Assembly (NCBI RefSeq): GCF_001718315.1
Contig: NZ_CP013362.1
Location: forward strand, 62,001 to 126,000
Length of the DNA: 64,000 nt
From: Burkholderia diffusa
Lineage (GTDB): Bacteria > Pseudomonadota > Gammaproteobacteria > Burkholderiales > Burkholderiaceae
Reading direction: 5' to 3'
The notes beneath the pieces were generated by a model. That model saw only the letters and a program-made list of their open reading frames with translations, was not told where the DNA came from and made no database searches. Positions 36,307 through 45,725 of this stretch are shown here, piece by piece. Positions within the stretch are counted from its first letter, which is position 1, and every line of letters starts with the position of its first letter. The position numbers were made by a program, and so were the translations under genes.

Positions 36307-37992
36307 GTGAGTACTCAACGCGCGCTCGAGGGCGAATTCGATTACGTGATCGTCGGCGCGGGCACCGCGGGCTGCGTGCTGGCGAACCGCCTGACCGAGG
36401 ATCCCGAGATCCGCGTGCTGCTGCTCGAAGCAGGCGGCAAGGACGACTATCACTGGATTCACATCCCGGTCGGCTATCTGTACTGCATCGGCAATCCGCG
36501 CACCGACTGGCTATACAAGACACAGCCCGAGGCGGCGCTCAACGGCCGCGCGCTGTCGTATCCGCGCGGCCGCGTGCTCGGCGGCTGCTCGTCGATCAAC
36601 GGGATGATCTACATGCGCGGCCAGCGCGAGGATTACGACAGCTGGGCGCAGGAAACCGGCGACGCCGGCTGGTCGTGGGACAGCGTGCTGCCGATCTTCA
36701 AGCGCAGCGAGGACCACCACGCGGGCGCGAGCGATGCGCACGGCGCGGGCGGCTACTGGCGCGTCGAGAAGCAGCGGCTGCGCTGGGAGATCCTCGAATC
36801 GTTCGCGCAGGCCGCGCAGCAGACGGGCATCCCGGCGACCGACGATTTCAACCGCGGCGACAACACCGGAGTCGGTTATTTCGAAGTGAACCAGAAGCGC
36901 GGCGTGCGCTGGAACACGTCGAAGGCGTTTCTGCGGCCCGCGATGGCGCGCCCGAACCTGACCGTGATCACCGGTGCGCATGCGCAACGCGTGATCTTCG
37001 ACGGGCGGCGCGCGGTCGGCGTCGAGTATCGCGGCGGCGGCACCGACTACGTTGCGCGCGCGCGCGCCGAAGTGCTGCTGACCTCCGGCGCGGTGAATTC
37101 GCCGCAGCTGCTCGAGCTGTCGGGCATCGGCGCGGGCGCGCGCTTGCAGGCGCTCGGCATCGACGTCGTGCAGGATCTGCCGGGCGTCGGCGAAAACCTG
37201 CAGGATCACCTGCAATTGCGGATGGCGTTTCGCGTCGAAGGCGTGCGCACGTTGAACACGCTGTCCGCGCATTGGTGGGGCAAGCTGATGATCGGCGCCG
37301 AATATGCGCTGCTGCAGCGCGGGCCGATGTCGATGGCGCCGTCGCAGCTCGGCGCGTTCGCGAAGTCTGATCCGGACGATCCCGCGCTCACGCGCCCCGA
37401 TCTCGAATATCACGTACAGCCGCTGTCGCTCGAGCGCTTCGGCGAACCGCTGCACAGCTTCAACGCCTTCACGGCGTCCGTCTGCCATCTGCGGCCGAGC
37501 TCGCGCGGCAGCGTGCATATCGCGAGCCCCGATGCGCACGTGGCGCCGTCGATCGCACCGAACTACCTGTCGACCGACCACGATCGCCATGTCGCGGCGA
37601 ATGCGCTGCGCCTCACGCGCCGGATCGCGTCCGCGCCCGCGCTGGCGCGCTACCGGCCCGAGGAGATCCTGCCGGGCACGCGGTACCAGACCGAAGCCGA
37701 ACTGATCGAAGCGGCGGGTGCGGTCGGCACGACGATCTTCCATCCGGCCGGCACATGCCGGATGGGACGCGCGGACGACGAGCGTGCCGTCGTCGACAGC
37801 CGGCTGCGTGTGCGTGGCATCGCCGGGCTGCGGATCGTCGATGCATCGGTGATGCCGTTCATCACGTCGGGCAACACGAATTCACCGACGCTGATGATCG
37901 CCGAGCGCGCGAGCGACATGATCCGCGCGGATCGACGTGCTGCGCGCGACGCGACGCAGGTGCGAACGGAAGCGGCGATGACGGCTGCATGA
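36307..37992 (+). CDS. GMC-family FAD-dependent oxidoreductase (choline/alcohol dehydrogenase-like)
   Basis: About 561 residues. GTG 36307 is chosen because GGAG lies just before it; ATG 36295, four codons upstream, is an alternative. The FAD-binding DYVIVGAGTAGCVLANRL is near the start, the GMC signature 1 is PRGRVLGGCSSINGMIYMRG, signature 2 is TSGAVNSPQLLELSGIG, and the catalytic HPAGTCRMG and NTNSPTLMIAERASDMI are near the C-terminus. These enzymes oxidise primary alcohols such as choline or long-chain alcohols. No betaine aldehyde dehydrogenase gene is adjacent, so choline is not favoured. Divergent from a LysR regulator. Confidence 0.92.
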   Translation: MSTQRALEGEFDYVIVGAGTAGCVLANRLTEDPEIRVLLLEAGGKDDYHWIHIPVGYLYCIGNPRTDWLYKTQPEAALNGRALSYPRGRVLGGCSSINGMIYMRGQREDYDSWAQETGDAGWSWDSVLPIFKRSEDHHAGASDAHGAGGYWRVEKQRLRWEILESFAQAAQQTGIPATDDFNRGDNTGVGYFEVNQKRGVRWNTSKAFLRPAMARPNLTVITGAHAQRVIFDGRRAVGVEYRGGGTDYVARARAEVLLTSGAVNSPQLLELSGIGAGARLQALGIDVVQDLPGVGENLQDHLQLRMAFRVEGVRTLNTLSAHWWGKLMIGAEYALLQRGPMSMAPSQLGAFAKSDPDDPALTRPDLEYHVQPLSLERFGEPLHSFNAFTASVCHLRPSSRGSVHIASPDAHVAPSIAPNYLSTDHDRHVAANALRLTRRIASAPALARYRPEEILPGTRYQTEAELIEAAGAVGTTIFHPAGTCRMGRADDERAVVDSRLRVRGIAGLRIVDASVMPFITSGNTNSPTLMIAERASDMIRADRRAARDATQVRTEAAMTAA

Positions 37993-38470
37993 CGCCGCAC
38001 TGACACGCGCGACAGCGGGCCGTCATCGCGGTGCCAGCTGATTCGCGATGCGAAACAAGCCGACGCGTGCGGATCGCAACGGATCCACGATACGCACGGC
38101 GACTGCGCCGCAACCCGAGCATCCTTCATGTTGGGCGACGACGTGACGCGTGGCGTAACGTACCCGCGTTCGCGCAGGCATGCGCCGTGCGACCGAGGGA
38201 CCGTCGACGATGTGCGCGTCAAAAAAAACGTGTCGAAATACGTGCTCAGCCGCGTCCTATATGGCGGGCAGCCCTATAAGTGCAAATCCCGATGATTGCA
38301 CTGCACCAACGGCGCGACAATGTTGCGCAGTGTGCATACGCGTCGGCGCGGGAGACCACCCTCGAGGCGTAATACGGCGCCCCGGGGGCAGCCCGCTGAT
38401 CCGCGGACCTGTTCGCGGTCGCTTGCGCGAATCTTCCCGGTGCTTCGCCTGACTTCGTACGGAAGGGAAC
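37993..38470. other. Intergenic region upstream of the first branched-chain ABC transporter
   Basis: A 478-bp gap. No gene is supported. It must hold the promoter of the ABC transporter operon; TATAAG at 38274-38279 and an imperfect inverted repeat around 38294-38335 (ATTGCACTGC against GCGCAGTGTGCAT) are visible, but no convincing -35/-10 pair. An eight-A run occurs at about 38221-38228. Confidence 0.3.
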
Positions 38471-39250
38471 ATGATTCTCGGCGACACGATTCTCGAAACA
38501 CGCGGACTGACGAAGGAATTCAGGGGCTTCACCGCCGTGAACGGCGTCAACCTGCGTGTGCGCCGCGGTGCGATCCATGCGTTGATCGGACCGAACGGCG
38601 CGGGCAAGACCACCTGCTTCAACCTGCTCACCAAATTCCTGACACCGACGGCCGGCCAGATCGTCTTCAACGGAATCGACATCACCGACGAGCGGCCCGC
38701 GCAAGTCGCGCGTCGCGGCATCATCCGTTCCTTCCAGATCTCGGCGGTATTCCCGCACCTCACCGCACTGCAGAACGTGCGAATCGGCCTGCAGCGCGCG
38801 CTCGGCACCGAATTCCACTTCTGGCGCAGCGAGCGCACGTTGCGGCGCCTCGACGATCGCGCGATGGACCTGCTCACGCAGGTCGGCCTCACCGATTTCG
38901 CGCACGTGCCGACGGTCGAGCTCGCGTACGGCCGCAAGCGCGCGCTCGAGATCGCGACGACGCTCGCGATGGAACCCGAACTGATGCTGCTCGACGAGCC
39001 CACGCAAGGGATGGGCCACGAGGACGTCGACCGTGTGACCGCGCTGATCAAGAAGGTCGCGAGCGGCCGCACGATCCTGATGGTCGAGCACAACATGAAC
39101 GTGATCGCGGGCATCTCCGACACGATCACCGTTCTGCAGCGCGGCGAGGTGCTGGCCGAAGGGTCGTATGCGGAAGTGTCGAAGAATCCGCTGGTGATCG
39201 AGGCCTACATGGGCAGCGCCGATGCGGCACTCGCGGGGGCGCATGCATGA
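38471..39250 (+). CDS. livG: Branched-chain amino acid-type ABC transporter ATPase (LivG-like)
   Basis: A 259-residue ABC ATPase. Walker A is GPNGAGKTT at about residue 40, LivG-type sequences ISAVFPHLTALQNVRIGLQ follow, the signature region is degenerate (VELAYGRKRALEIATTLAMEPELMLLDEPTQGMG, with Walker B LMLLDEP), and the H-loop is MVEHNMNVI. Length matches LivG. It is the first gene of the order livG-livF-livK-livH-livM, which places the ATPases first, unlike the E. coli liv operon. AGGGAA precedes the start. The stop overlaps the next start by four bases. Confidence 0.92.
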   Translation: MILGDTILETRGLTKEFRGFTAVNGVNLRVRRGAIHALIGPNGAGKTTCFNLLTKFLTPTAGQIVFNGIDITDERPAQVARRGIIRSFQISAVFPHLTALQNVRIGLQRALGTEFHFWRSERTLRRLDDRAMDLLTQVGLTDFAHVPTVELAYGRKRALEIATTLAMEPELMLLDEPTQGMGHEDVDRVTALIKKVASGRTILMVEHNMNVIAGISDTITVLQRGEVLAEGSYAEVSKNPLVIEAYMGSADAALAGAHA

Positions 39251-40002
39251 AGCACAGCGAACGGGAGGAACGCGAATTGAGCGGCGTCGAAAGCGGCACG
39301 CCCGCGCTGGAGATTACGGGCCTCGAGGCCTGGTACGGGGAATCCCACATATTGCACGGTGTCGACCTGAGCGTTCATCGCGGCGAGGTCGTCACGCTGC
39401 TCGGCCGCAACGGCGCGGGCCGTACCACGACGCTGCGCGCGATCATGGGGCTCACCGGCCGGCGCAGCGGCTCGATCAAGGTCGCGGGCAACGAGACGAT
39501 CGGCCTCGCGACGCATCGCATCGCGCATTTCGGCGTCGGCTATTGCCCGGAGGAGCGCGGCATCTTCTCGAGCCTGTCGTGCGAGGAGAACCTGATGCTG
39601 CCGCCGCCGATCGGGCCGCGCGAGCATGCGATGTCGCTCGACGAGATCTACGCGATGTTCCCGAATCTCGCATCGCGCCGGCAGAGCCAGGGCACGCGCC
39701 TGTCCGGCGGCGAGCAGCAGATGCTCGCGGTGGCGCGGATCCTGCGCACCGGCGCCAACCTGCTGTTGCTCGACGAGATTTCCGAAGGCCTCGCGCCGGT
39801 GATCGTGCAGGCGCTGGCGCGAATGATCGTCGCACTGAAGGCGCGCGGCTACACGGTCGTGATGGTCGAACAGAATTTCCGCTTCGCCGCGCCGCTCGCC
39901 GACCGCTTCTACGTGATGGAACATGGCCGCATCGTCGAGCATTTCCGCTCATCCGAACTGGAAGGCAAGATGCCGATCCTTCACGACCTGCTCGGGGTGT
40001 GA
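39247..40002 (+). CDS. livF: ABC transporter ATPase (LivF-like) with Arg in Walker A
   Basis: A 251-residue LivF-type ATPase; ATG 39247 overlaps the livG stop. The P-loop reads GRNGAGRTTT at about residues 48-57: the invariant Walker A Lys is Arg, and the codon is clearly CGT. All other motifs are intact: Q/LivF region FGVGYCPEERGIFSSLSCEENL, signature LSGGEQQML, Walker B LLLLDEISEGLAP and the H-loop region VEQNF, where the usual His is Gln. The exchange should weaken ATP binding unless compensated; the partner LivG has a normal P-loop. It forms the ATPase heterodimer of the first transporter. Confidence 0.9.
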   Translation: MKHSEREERELSGVESGTPALEITGLEAWYGESHILHGVDLSVHRGEVVTLLGRNGAGRTTTLRAIMGLTGRRSGSIKVAGNETIGLATHRIAHFGVGYCPEERGIFSSLSCEENLMLPPPIGPREHAMSLDEIYAMFPNLASRRQSQGTRLSGGEQQMLAVARILRTGANLLLLDEISEGLAPVIVQALARMIVALKARGYTVVMVEQNFRFAAPLADRFYVMEHGRIVEHFRSSELEGKMPILHDLLGV

Positions 40003-40079
40003 CGCTACCCCATTCCCCTTGCCGCTAGCCGTGGCGGCCTTCGAACAACCACAACGCATCAGAACAACAGGAGACGTCA

Positions 40080-41279
40080 ATGAAAATGAAGACCCTCGCA
40101 CACGCGTGTCTCGCGGTCGCGACCGCAGCGTTCACCGCAGGCGCCGCACACGCCGCGGATAGCGTGAAGATCGGCTTCATCACGGACATGTCGGGGCTGT
40201 ACGCGGACATCGACGGGCAGGGCGGCCTCGAGGCGATCCGGATGGCGGTCGCCGACTTCGGCGGCAAGGTGCTCGGCAAGCCGATCGAGGTCGTGTATGC
40301 CGACCACCAGAACAAGGCGGACATCGCCGCGTCGAAGGCGCGCGAGTGGATGGATCGCGGCGGGCTCGACCTGCTGGTCGGCGGCACGAACTCCGCGACC
40401 GCGCTGTCGATGAACCAGGTCGCGGCCGAGAAGAAGAAGGTCTACATCAACATCGGCGCGGGCGCCGACACGCTGACCAACGAGCAGTGCACGCCGTACA
40501 CGGTGCACTACGCATACGACACGATGGCGCTCGCGAAGGGCACCGGCTCGGCGGTGGTGAAGCAGGGCGGCAAGAGCTGGTTCTTCCTGACCGCCGACTA
40601 CGCGTTCGGCAAGGCGCTCGAGAAGAACACGTCGGACGTCGTGAAGGCGAACGGCGGCCAGGTGCTGGGCGCGGTGCGGCACCCGTTGTCGGCGTCGGAC
40701 TTCTCGTCGTTCCTGCTGCAGGCGCAGTCGTCGAAGGCGCAGATCCTCGGCCTCGCGAACGCGGGCGGCGACACGATCAACTCGATCAAGGCCGCGAAGG
40801 AATTCGGCATCACGAAGACGATGAAGATCGCCGCGCTGCTGATGTTCATCGACGACGTGCACAGCCTGGGCCTCGAGACGACGCAGGGCCTCGTGCTGAC
40901 CGACAGCTGGTACTGGAACCGCGACGCCGCCTCGCGCCAGTGGGCGCAGCGCTACTTCGGCAAGATGAAGAAGATGCCGTCGAGCCTGCAGGCGGCCGAC
41001 TACTCGTCGGTGACGACGTACCTGAAGGCCGTGCAGGCGGCCGGCACGACCGACTCCGACAAGGTGATGGCCGAGCTGAAGAAGATGAAGATCAACGACT
41101 TCTACGCGAAGGGCTTCATTCGCCAGGACGGCAGCATGATTCACGACATGTACCTGATGGAAGTGAAGAAGCCGTCGGAATCGAAGGAGCCGTGGGACTA
41201 CTACAAGGTGCTCGCGACGATTCCGGGCGACCAGGCATTCGGCACCAAGCAGGAATCGCGCTGCGCGATGTGGAAGTAA
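40080..41279 (+). CDS. Branched-chain amino acid-type ABC transporter substrate-binding protein
   Basis: A 399-residue periplasmic protein. The signal peptide is MKMKTLAHACLAVATAAFTAGAAHA, cleaved before ADSVKIGFITDMSGLYADIDG. The mature part is the type I periplasmic-binding fold (Peripla_BP_6) with two lobes. AGGAG precedes the start. It is placed between the ATPase and permease genes of the same unit. The ligand cannot be read from sequence; this family binds branched-chain amino acids, but also amides, urea and aromatic acids. Confidence 0.92.
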   Translation: MKMKTLAHACLAVATAAFTAGAAHAADSVKIGFITDMSGLYADIDGQGGLEAIRMAVADFGGKVLGKPIEVVYADHQNKADIAASKAREWMDRGGLDLLVGGTNSATALSMNQVAAEKKKVYINIGAGADTLTNEQCTPYTVHYAYDTMALAKGTGSAVVKQGGKSWFFLTADYAFGKALEKNTSDVVKANGGQVLGAVRHPLSASDFSSFLLQAQSSKAQILGLANAGGDTINSIKAAKEFGITKTMKIAALLMFIDDVHSLGLETTQGLVLTDSWYWNRDAASRQWAQRYFGKMKKMPSSLQAADYSSVTTYLKAVQAAGTTDSDKVMAELKKMKINDFYAKGFIRQDGSMIHDMYLMEVKKPSESKEPWDYYKVLATIPGDQAFGTKQESRCAMWK

Positions 41280-41390
41280 GCGCGACATGGCGGCGCGCGG
41301 CGGCCGCAGCGATGTGCCCGCTGCGCCGCCCGTGCGCGCGACGGCTTTGAGGTTGCGCGCGCAACGAAACTCATACTGACGGCTAAGTCG

Positions 41391-42275
41391 ATGGAAATCT
41401 TTGGCATTCCGTTGCCGGCGATGCTGAGCCAGTTGCTGCTCGGGCTCGTCAACGGCTCGTTCTACGCGATCCTGAGCCTCGGGCTCGCGGTGATCTTCGG
41501 GCTGCTCAACGTGATCAACTTCGCGCACGGCGCGCTGTTCATGCTGGGCGCGATGCTCGCGTGGATGGGGCTGTCGTATTTCGCGTTGCCGTACTGGGCG
41601 ATGCTCGTGCTCGCGCCGCTGATCGTCGGTGCGTTCGGAATCCTGATCGAGCGTTCGATGCTGCGCTGGTTGTACAAGCTCGATCACCTGTACGGGCTGC
41701 TGCTCACGTTCGGCCTCACGCTCGTCGTCGAAGGCGTGTTCCGCTCGATCTACGGATCGTCCGGGCAGCCGTACGACGTGCCGTCGCAGCTCGCCGGCGC
41801 GACCAATCTCGGCTTCATGTTCCTGCCGAACTACCGCGCGTGGGTGGTCGTCGCGTCGCTCGCGGTGTGTCTCGCGACCTGGTTCGTGATCGAGAAGACG
41901 CGGCTGGGCGCCTATCTGCGCGCCGGCACCGAGAACCCGAAGCTCGTCGAGGCGTTCGGCGTGAACGTGCCGATGATGATCACGCTCACCTACGGCTTCG
42001 GCGTCGCGCTCGCCGCGTTCGCGGGCGTGCTCGCGGCGCCGGTGATCCAGGTGTCGCCGCTGATGGGCCAGCCGATGATCATCACCGTGTTCGCGGTGGT
42101 CGTGATCGGCGGGATGGGCTCGATCCTCGGCTCGATCATCACGGGGCTGCTGCTCGGCGTGATCGAGGGCTTCACCCGCGTGTTCTATCCGGAAGCATCG
42201 GCCACGGTCGTGTTCGTGATCATGGCGATCGTGCTGCTGATCCGCCCGGCGGGCCTGTTCGGCAAGGAAAAATGA
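41391..42275 (+). CDS. livH: Branched-chain amino acid-type ABC permease (LivH-like)
   Basis: A 294-residue permease with about eight hydrophobic helices. LLLGLVNGSFYAILSLGLAVIFGLLNVINFAHG is the LivH N-terminal signature and AVVVIGGMGSILGSIITGLLLGVIEG the conserved cytoplasmic loop that contacts the ATPases. It follows the binding-protein gene after 111 bp; its stop overlaps the livM start (ATGA). Confidence 0.93.
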   Translation: MEIFGIPLPAMLSQLLLGLVNGSFYAILSLGLAVIFGLLNVINFAHGALFMLGAMLAWMGLSYFALPYWAMLVLAPLIVGAFGILIERSMLRWLYKLDHLYGLLLTFGLTLVVEGVFRSIYGSSGQPYDVPSQLAGATNLGFMFLPNYRAWVVVASLAVCLATWFVIEKTRLGAYLRAGTENPKLVEAFGVNVPMMITLTYGFGVALAAFAGVLAAPVIQVSPLMGQPMIITVFAVVVIGGMGSILGSIITGLLLGVIEGFTRVFYPEASATVVFVIMAIVLLIRPAGLFGKEK

Positions 42276-43249
42276 TGCAGAGAAAAGTGCTCTACGGCGT
42301 GCTGCTCGCCGCACTGCTCGTCGCGCCGTTCATCGGCGCGTATCCGGTGTTCGTGATGAAGGTGCTCACGTTCGCGTTGTTCGCGGCCGCGTTCAACCTG
42401 CTGATCGGCTATACGGGGCTGCTGTCGTTCGGCCATGCGATGTTCCTCGCGACCGCCGGCTATGCGACCGGCTATGCGATCCAGACGCTCGGTTTCACGC
42501 CGGAGCTCGGCGTGCTCGTGGGCACGTTCGCCGCGACGCTGCTCGGGCTCGTCGTGGGCCTGTTCGCGATCCGCCGGCAGGGCATCTACTTCGCGATGAT
42601 CACGCTCGCGTTCGCGCAGATGGTTTACTTCATCTACCTGCAGGCGCCGTTCACGCATGGCGAGGATGGGCTGCAGGGCGTGCCGCGCGGGCACCTGTTC
42701 GGACTCGTCGACCTGTCGAACGACGTCGCGCTCTACTACGTCGTGCTCGCGGTGATCGTCGCGGCGTGCGCGTTCATCGTGCGGATCGTGCACTCGCCGT
42801 TCGGCCAGGTGCTCGTCGCGATCAAGGAGAACGAGGCGCGCGCGATCTCGCTCGGCTACGACACCGACCGCTTCAAGCTGCTCGCGTTCATCCTGTCGGC
42901 CGGGCTCGCGGGCCTGGCCGGTTCGCTGAAGGTGCTGGTGCTCGGTTTCGAGACGCTGTCCGACGCGTACTGGACGATGTCGGGCCTCGTCGTGCTGATG
43001 ACGCTCGTCGGCGGGATGGGCACGCTGTTCGGGCCGTTGCTCGGCGCGGCGCTGATCGTCGCGCTGGAGGACCGCCTCGGCGACATCGGCGAGTGGCTCG
43101 CGTCGGCGACAGGCATCGGCTGGTTCCATTCGCTGGGCGAGTCGGCGACGATCGTCACGGGGCTGATCTTCATCGCATGCGTGCTTGCGTTCCGGCGCGG
43201 GATCGTCGGCGAGATGGTCGCACGCGTCAAGACGCTCAGGCCGTCCTGA
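42272..43249 (+). CDS. livM: Branched-chain amino acid-type ABC permease (LivM-like)
   Basis: A 325-residue permease starting at ATG 42272, which overlaps the livH stop; the next codon is also ATG. GYTGLLSFGHAMFLATAGYATGY is the LivM signature and GGMGTLFGPLLGAALIVALED the C-terminal coupling loop. About nine to ten hydrophobic helices. It pairs with the LivH-like protein as the membrane part of the first transporter and is the last gene of the unit. Confidence 0.93.
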   Translation: MMQRKVLYGVLLAALLVAPFIGAYPVFVMKVLTFALFAAAFNLLIGYTGLLSFGHAMFLATAGYATGYAIQTLGFTPELGVLVGTFAATLLGLVVGLFAIRRQGIYFAMITLAFAQMVYFIYLQAPFTHGEDGLQGVPRGHLFGLVDLSNDVALYYVVLAVIVAACAFIVRIVHSPFGQVLVAIKENEARAISLGYDTDRFKLLAFILSAGLAGLAGSLKVLVLGFETLSDAYWTMSGLVVLMTLVGGMGTLFGPLLGAALIVALEDRLGDIGEWLASATGIGWFHSLGESATIVTGLIFIACVLAFRRGIVGEMVARVKTLRPS

Positions 43250-43389
43250 TTGCAGCGCAGCGGCCGTTGCGGCGCGTTGATGCGAAGCACCATCCGGCGC
43301 GGCCGGGAAGGGCGTTTCGGCGGCCTCCGGCCGATGCCGCGCGGCAAGACTGGTGCCCCATTTTCGTGCGGCGATGCACCATAGGGGTA

Positions 43390-43546
43390 AATGCTAAGTT
43401 GTCGCACGGTGAAAGGTCCTTTAATCTTCGTTTCAGTTCTGATGCACCGCGAAACGAATTTGCAGGTGGAGAACGAGGAGACAATCGAGGCACAAAGTGC
43501 CCGGACCCCAAAGCGCTGTTGGACGGAATCCAACAGCGCTTTTTCA
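43390..43546 (+). ncRNA. Possible small RNA or structured 3' UTR of the first ABC operon
   Basis: Three hairpins in a row: CGTTTC/GAAACG (43429-43434 and 43451-43456), GGCAC/GTGCC (43489-43493 and 43497-43501), and the 14-bp terminator stem ending at 43542. The start is a guess; no clear promoter was seen, and the stretch may instead be the 3' end of the livM transcript, whose stop is about 140 bp upstream. Confidence 0.28.
43510..43545 (+). terminator. Rho-independent terminator
   Basis: Perfect 14-bp stem AAAGCGCTGTTGGA/TCCAACAGCGCTTT (43510-43523 and 43529-43542) with a 5-nt loop, ending in a run of five T. It lies about 260 bp after livM. Confidence 0.8.
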
Positions 43547-44281
43547 TTTGGTGCGCGAATTTCCGTTGCTGGTGCAACGAGTGGCGCCGGATTTTCGCCA
43601 CCTCGCTCGCACCTCATCCCGTCTTCCCCGTTTTCGTCTTTCCTGTCGATCGATCGCCGCTGGCGCGCAGCCGCGTGCATTGCCGTCCGGGCTTACCCGG
43701 TTGGCGTGCGCAAAAAGCGTCCGTTACACTCAGCTTTCGCCGACCGTGCGGTCGGGAAAACGGTCGGCAGTTCTCCTACAAGCAAAATGCAGAAGAGGGA
43801 GTGCGGTTGGATGAGATGCGCAGGACGATGGATCGGGGTGCGAGGGGCGGCTGGCGCAGCGCGTTCGGGGTCGGAGGGATGCGGGTATGCGCCGGCGCTC
43901 ACGAGCCGTTCAGCGGCCGGCATGTGCATTCCGGTGCGATTTGCCGGCACGACGATCCCCGAGGTCGCTGCGTTCGCATCCGACGTGTCGTTCACGTTCG
44001 CATGAACGGCCGATTTTCCGATCCCGCACCGCCTGCTTGTGGAGCCGAACCCGCCCCGGCCGGCCGATTTTCCGTCGATCGTTGCGTCCGCATCGATCGC
44101 GTCCCGCGCATCGTCGCATTTCTCCGTTCTGTTCATCCTGACGACATTGCTGCCGCGCATCGTGGCGGTCGCGCGACCGTTTCGGCACGCGCCGCGGCGC
44201 GTCCGCGCGCGGTGTCGCCAGGGCTTGATGGCGATGCGGGCGTTTCACGGGAAAACGAGCGTAGGCGCGGTACGGCGAGAT

Positions 44282-44297
44282 AGTTAAATTATTAACT
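44282..44297. promoter_or_regulatory. AT-rich palindrome upstream of the second ABC transporter unit
   Basis: AGTTAA-atta-TTAACT, perfect 6-bp arms, 68 bp before the binding-protein start. Such an A+T-rich inverted repeat is unusual in this GC-rich sequence and could be an operator overlapping the promoter. Confidence 0.35.
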
Positions 44298-44364
44298 TGT
44301 TTGAGGACCGGGAGCCGTCCGAGCGACCCGCGGATTTTTCGAGCAGCGTTTGGAGACAACGTAA

Positions 44365-45522
44365 ATGAAGATGAATCGATGGATGGAGGTTCTGCTTGCC
44401 GCAGGCCTCGTGTGCGCGGCGGCCACGGCGTCGGCGCAGGTGAAGATCGGTGTGACGCTGTCGGCCACCGGGCCGGCCGCATCGCTCGGAATTCCGGAAA
44501 AGAACACGATCGCGCTGCTGCCGAAGGAAATCGCAGGCAAGAGCGTCCAGTACATCGTGCTCGACGATGCGTCCGACACGAGCCGCGCGGTGCAGAACGT
44601 GCGCAAGCTGATCGACGAGGATCACGTGGACGCGATCATCGGTTCGTCCGTCACGCCGAACTCGCTCGCGATGCTCGATCCGGTGTCGCAGGGCAAGACG
44701 CCGACGATCTCGCTCGCGGCGAGCGCGCAGATCATCTCGCCGATGGACGCGAAGCGCGCGTGGATGTTCAAGGTGCCGCAGAACGACCAGCTGATGGCCG
44801 ATGCGATCGCCGGCTACATGGCGAAGCACGGCGTGAAGACGGTCGGCTTCATCGGCTTCGCCGATGCGTATGGCGACAGCTGGTACAAGACGTTCAGCGC
44901 GGCGGCGGAGAAGAACGGGCTGAAGCTCGTGTCGAACGAGCGCTACAACCGCACCGACGCGTCCGTGATGGGGCAGGTGTTGAAGCTGATGGGCTCGAAT
45001 CCCGACGCGGTGCTGATCGCCGGGTCCGGCACGCCGGCCGCGCTGCCCGCGAAGACGCTGAAGGAGCGGGGCTACAAGGGCAAGGTGTATCAGACGCACG
45101 GCGTCGCGAACAACGACTTCCTGCGCGTGTGCGGCAAGGATTGCGAAGGCGAGATCCTGCCGGCCGGCCCGGTGCTCGTGACCGATCAGCTGCCCGATTC
45201 GAATCCGGTGAAGAAGCCGGCGCTCGGCTACAAGGCCGCATACGAGAAGGCGTACGGCGCGGGTTCGCTGTCGACCTTCGGCGGTCACGCATGGGATGCG
45301 GGGTTGTTGCTGCAGCGGGCGATTCCCGAGGCGCTGAAGAAGGGCCAGCCGGGCACCGAGGCGTTCCGCGAGGCGCTTCGCGCGTCGCTCGAGAGCGTGA
45401 AGGACCTCCCCGTGTCGCACGGCGTGATCAACACGACGCCGACCGATCACAACGGCTTCGACACGCGTGCGCGCGTGATGGTGCAGATCGTCGACGGCAA
45501 GTGGAAGCTGCAGGCCGAGTAA
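44365..45522 (+). CDS. Second branched-chain amino acid-type substrate-binding protein
   Basis: A 385-residue periplasmic binding protein. Signal peptide MKMNRWMEVLLAAGLVCAAATASA, cleaved before QVKIGVTLSATGPAASLGIPEKNT. Type I fold with DHVDAIIGSSVTPNSLAMLDPVSQ in the ligand cleft. GGAG precedes the ATG. It starts a five-protein transporter of order binding protein, LivH, LivM-LivG fusion, LivF. It is clearly different from the first binding protein at 40080, so the two systems probably take different ligands. Confidence 0.92.
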   Translation: MKMNRWMEVLLAAGLVCAAATASAQVKIGVTLSATGPAASLGIPEKNTIALLPKEIAGKSVQYIVLDDASDTSRAVQNVRKLIDEDHVDAIIGSSVTPNSLAMLDPVSQGKTPTISLAASAQIISPMDAKRAWMFKVPQNDQLMADAIAGYMAKHGVKTVGFIGFADAYGDSWYKTFSAAAEKNGLKLVSNERYNRTDASVMGQVLKLMGSNPDAVLIAGSGTPAALPAKTLKERGYKGKVYQTHGVANNDFLRVCGKDCEGEILPAGPVLVTDQLPDSNPVKKPALGYKAAYEKAYGAGSLSTFGGHAWDAGLLLQRAIPEALKKGQPGTEAFREALRASLESVKDLPVSHGVINTTPTDHNGFDTRARVMVQIVDGKWKLQAE

Positions 45523-45725
45523 GCACCACGTGAAACCGGCTGGCGCGGCGCGAACGGCGTCGTGCCGGCCGTGGACAGCGGCGCGGGCCTGACGGGCCGT
45601 TTCGCTGCCGCATGGAATCATCGGGGCCCGCCGCGTGGCGCCCGACGCACCGATCTTGCCGTTCGTGCGCCGCGGCCATTCCCCCGTTTTTCGTTTCTCC
45701 GCAGCATTCTCGATACACGAAACGT

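Larger units (their letters stand above)
43250..44364. other. Long intergenic region between the two ABC transporter units
   Basis: This 1.1-kb stretch holds no supported gene; the open frames in it are Arg/Pro-rich and look like GC artefacts. Its first part (43380-43546) has three consecutive hairpins ending in a good terminator and may encode a small RNA. The remaining 800 bp show nothing I can name apart from an AT-rich palindrome at 44282-44297. Confidence 0.5.

Noticed and set aside
43391..44283. Open frames in the gap between the ABC transporter units
   Set aside because: One crosses the strong terminator at 43510-43545; the others are compositionally odd (Arg, Ser, Pro) and without ribosome sites.
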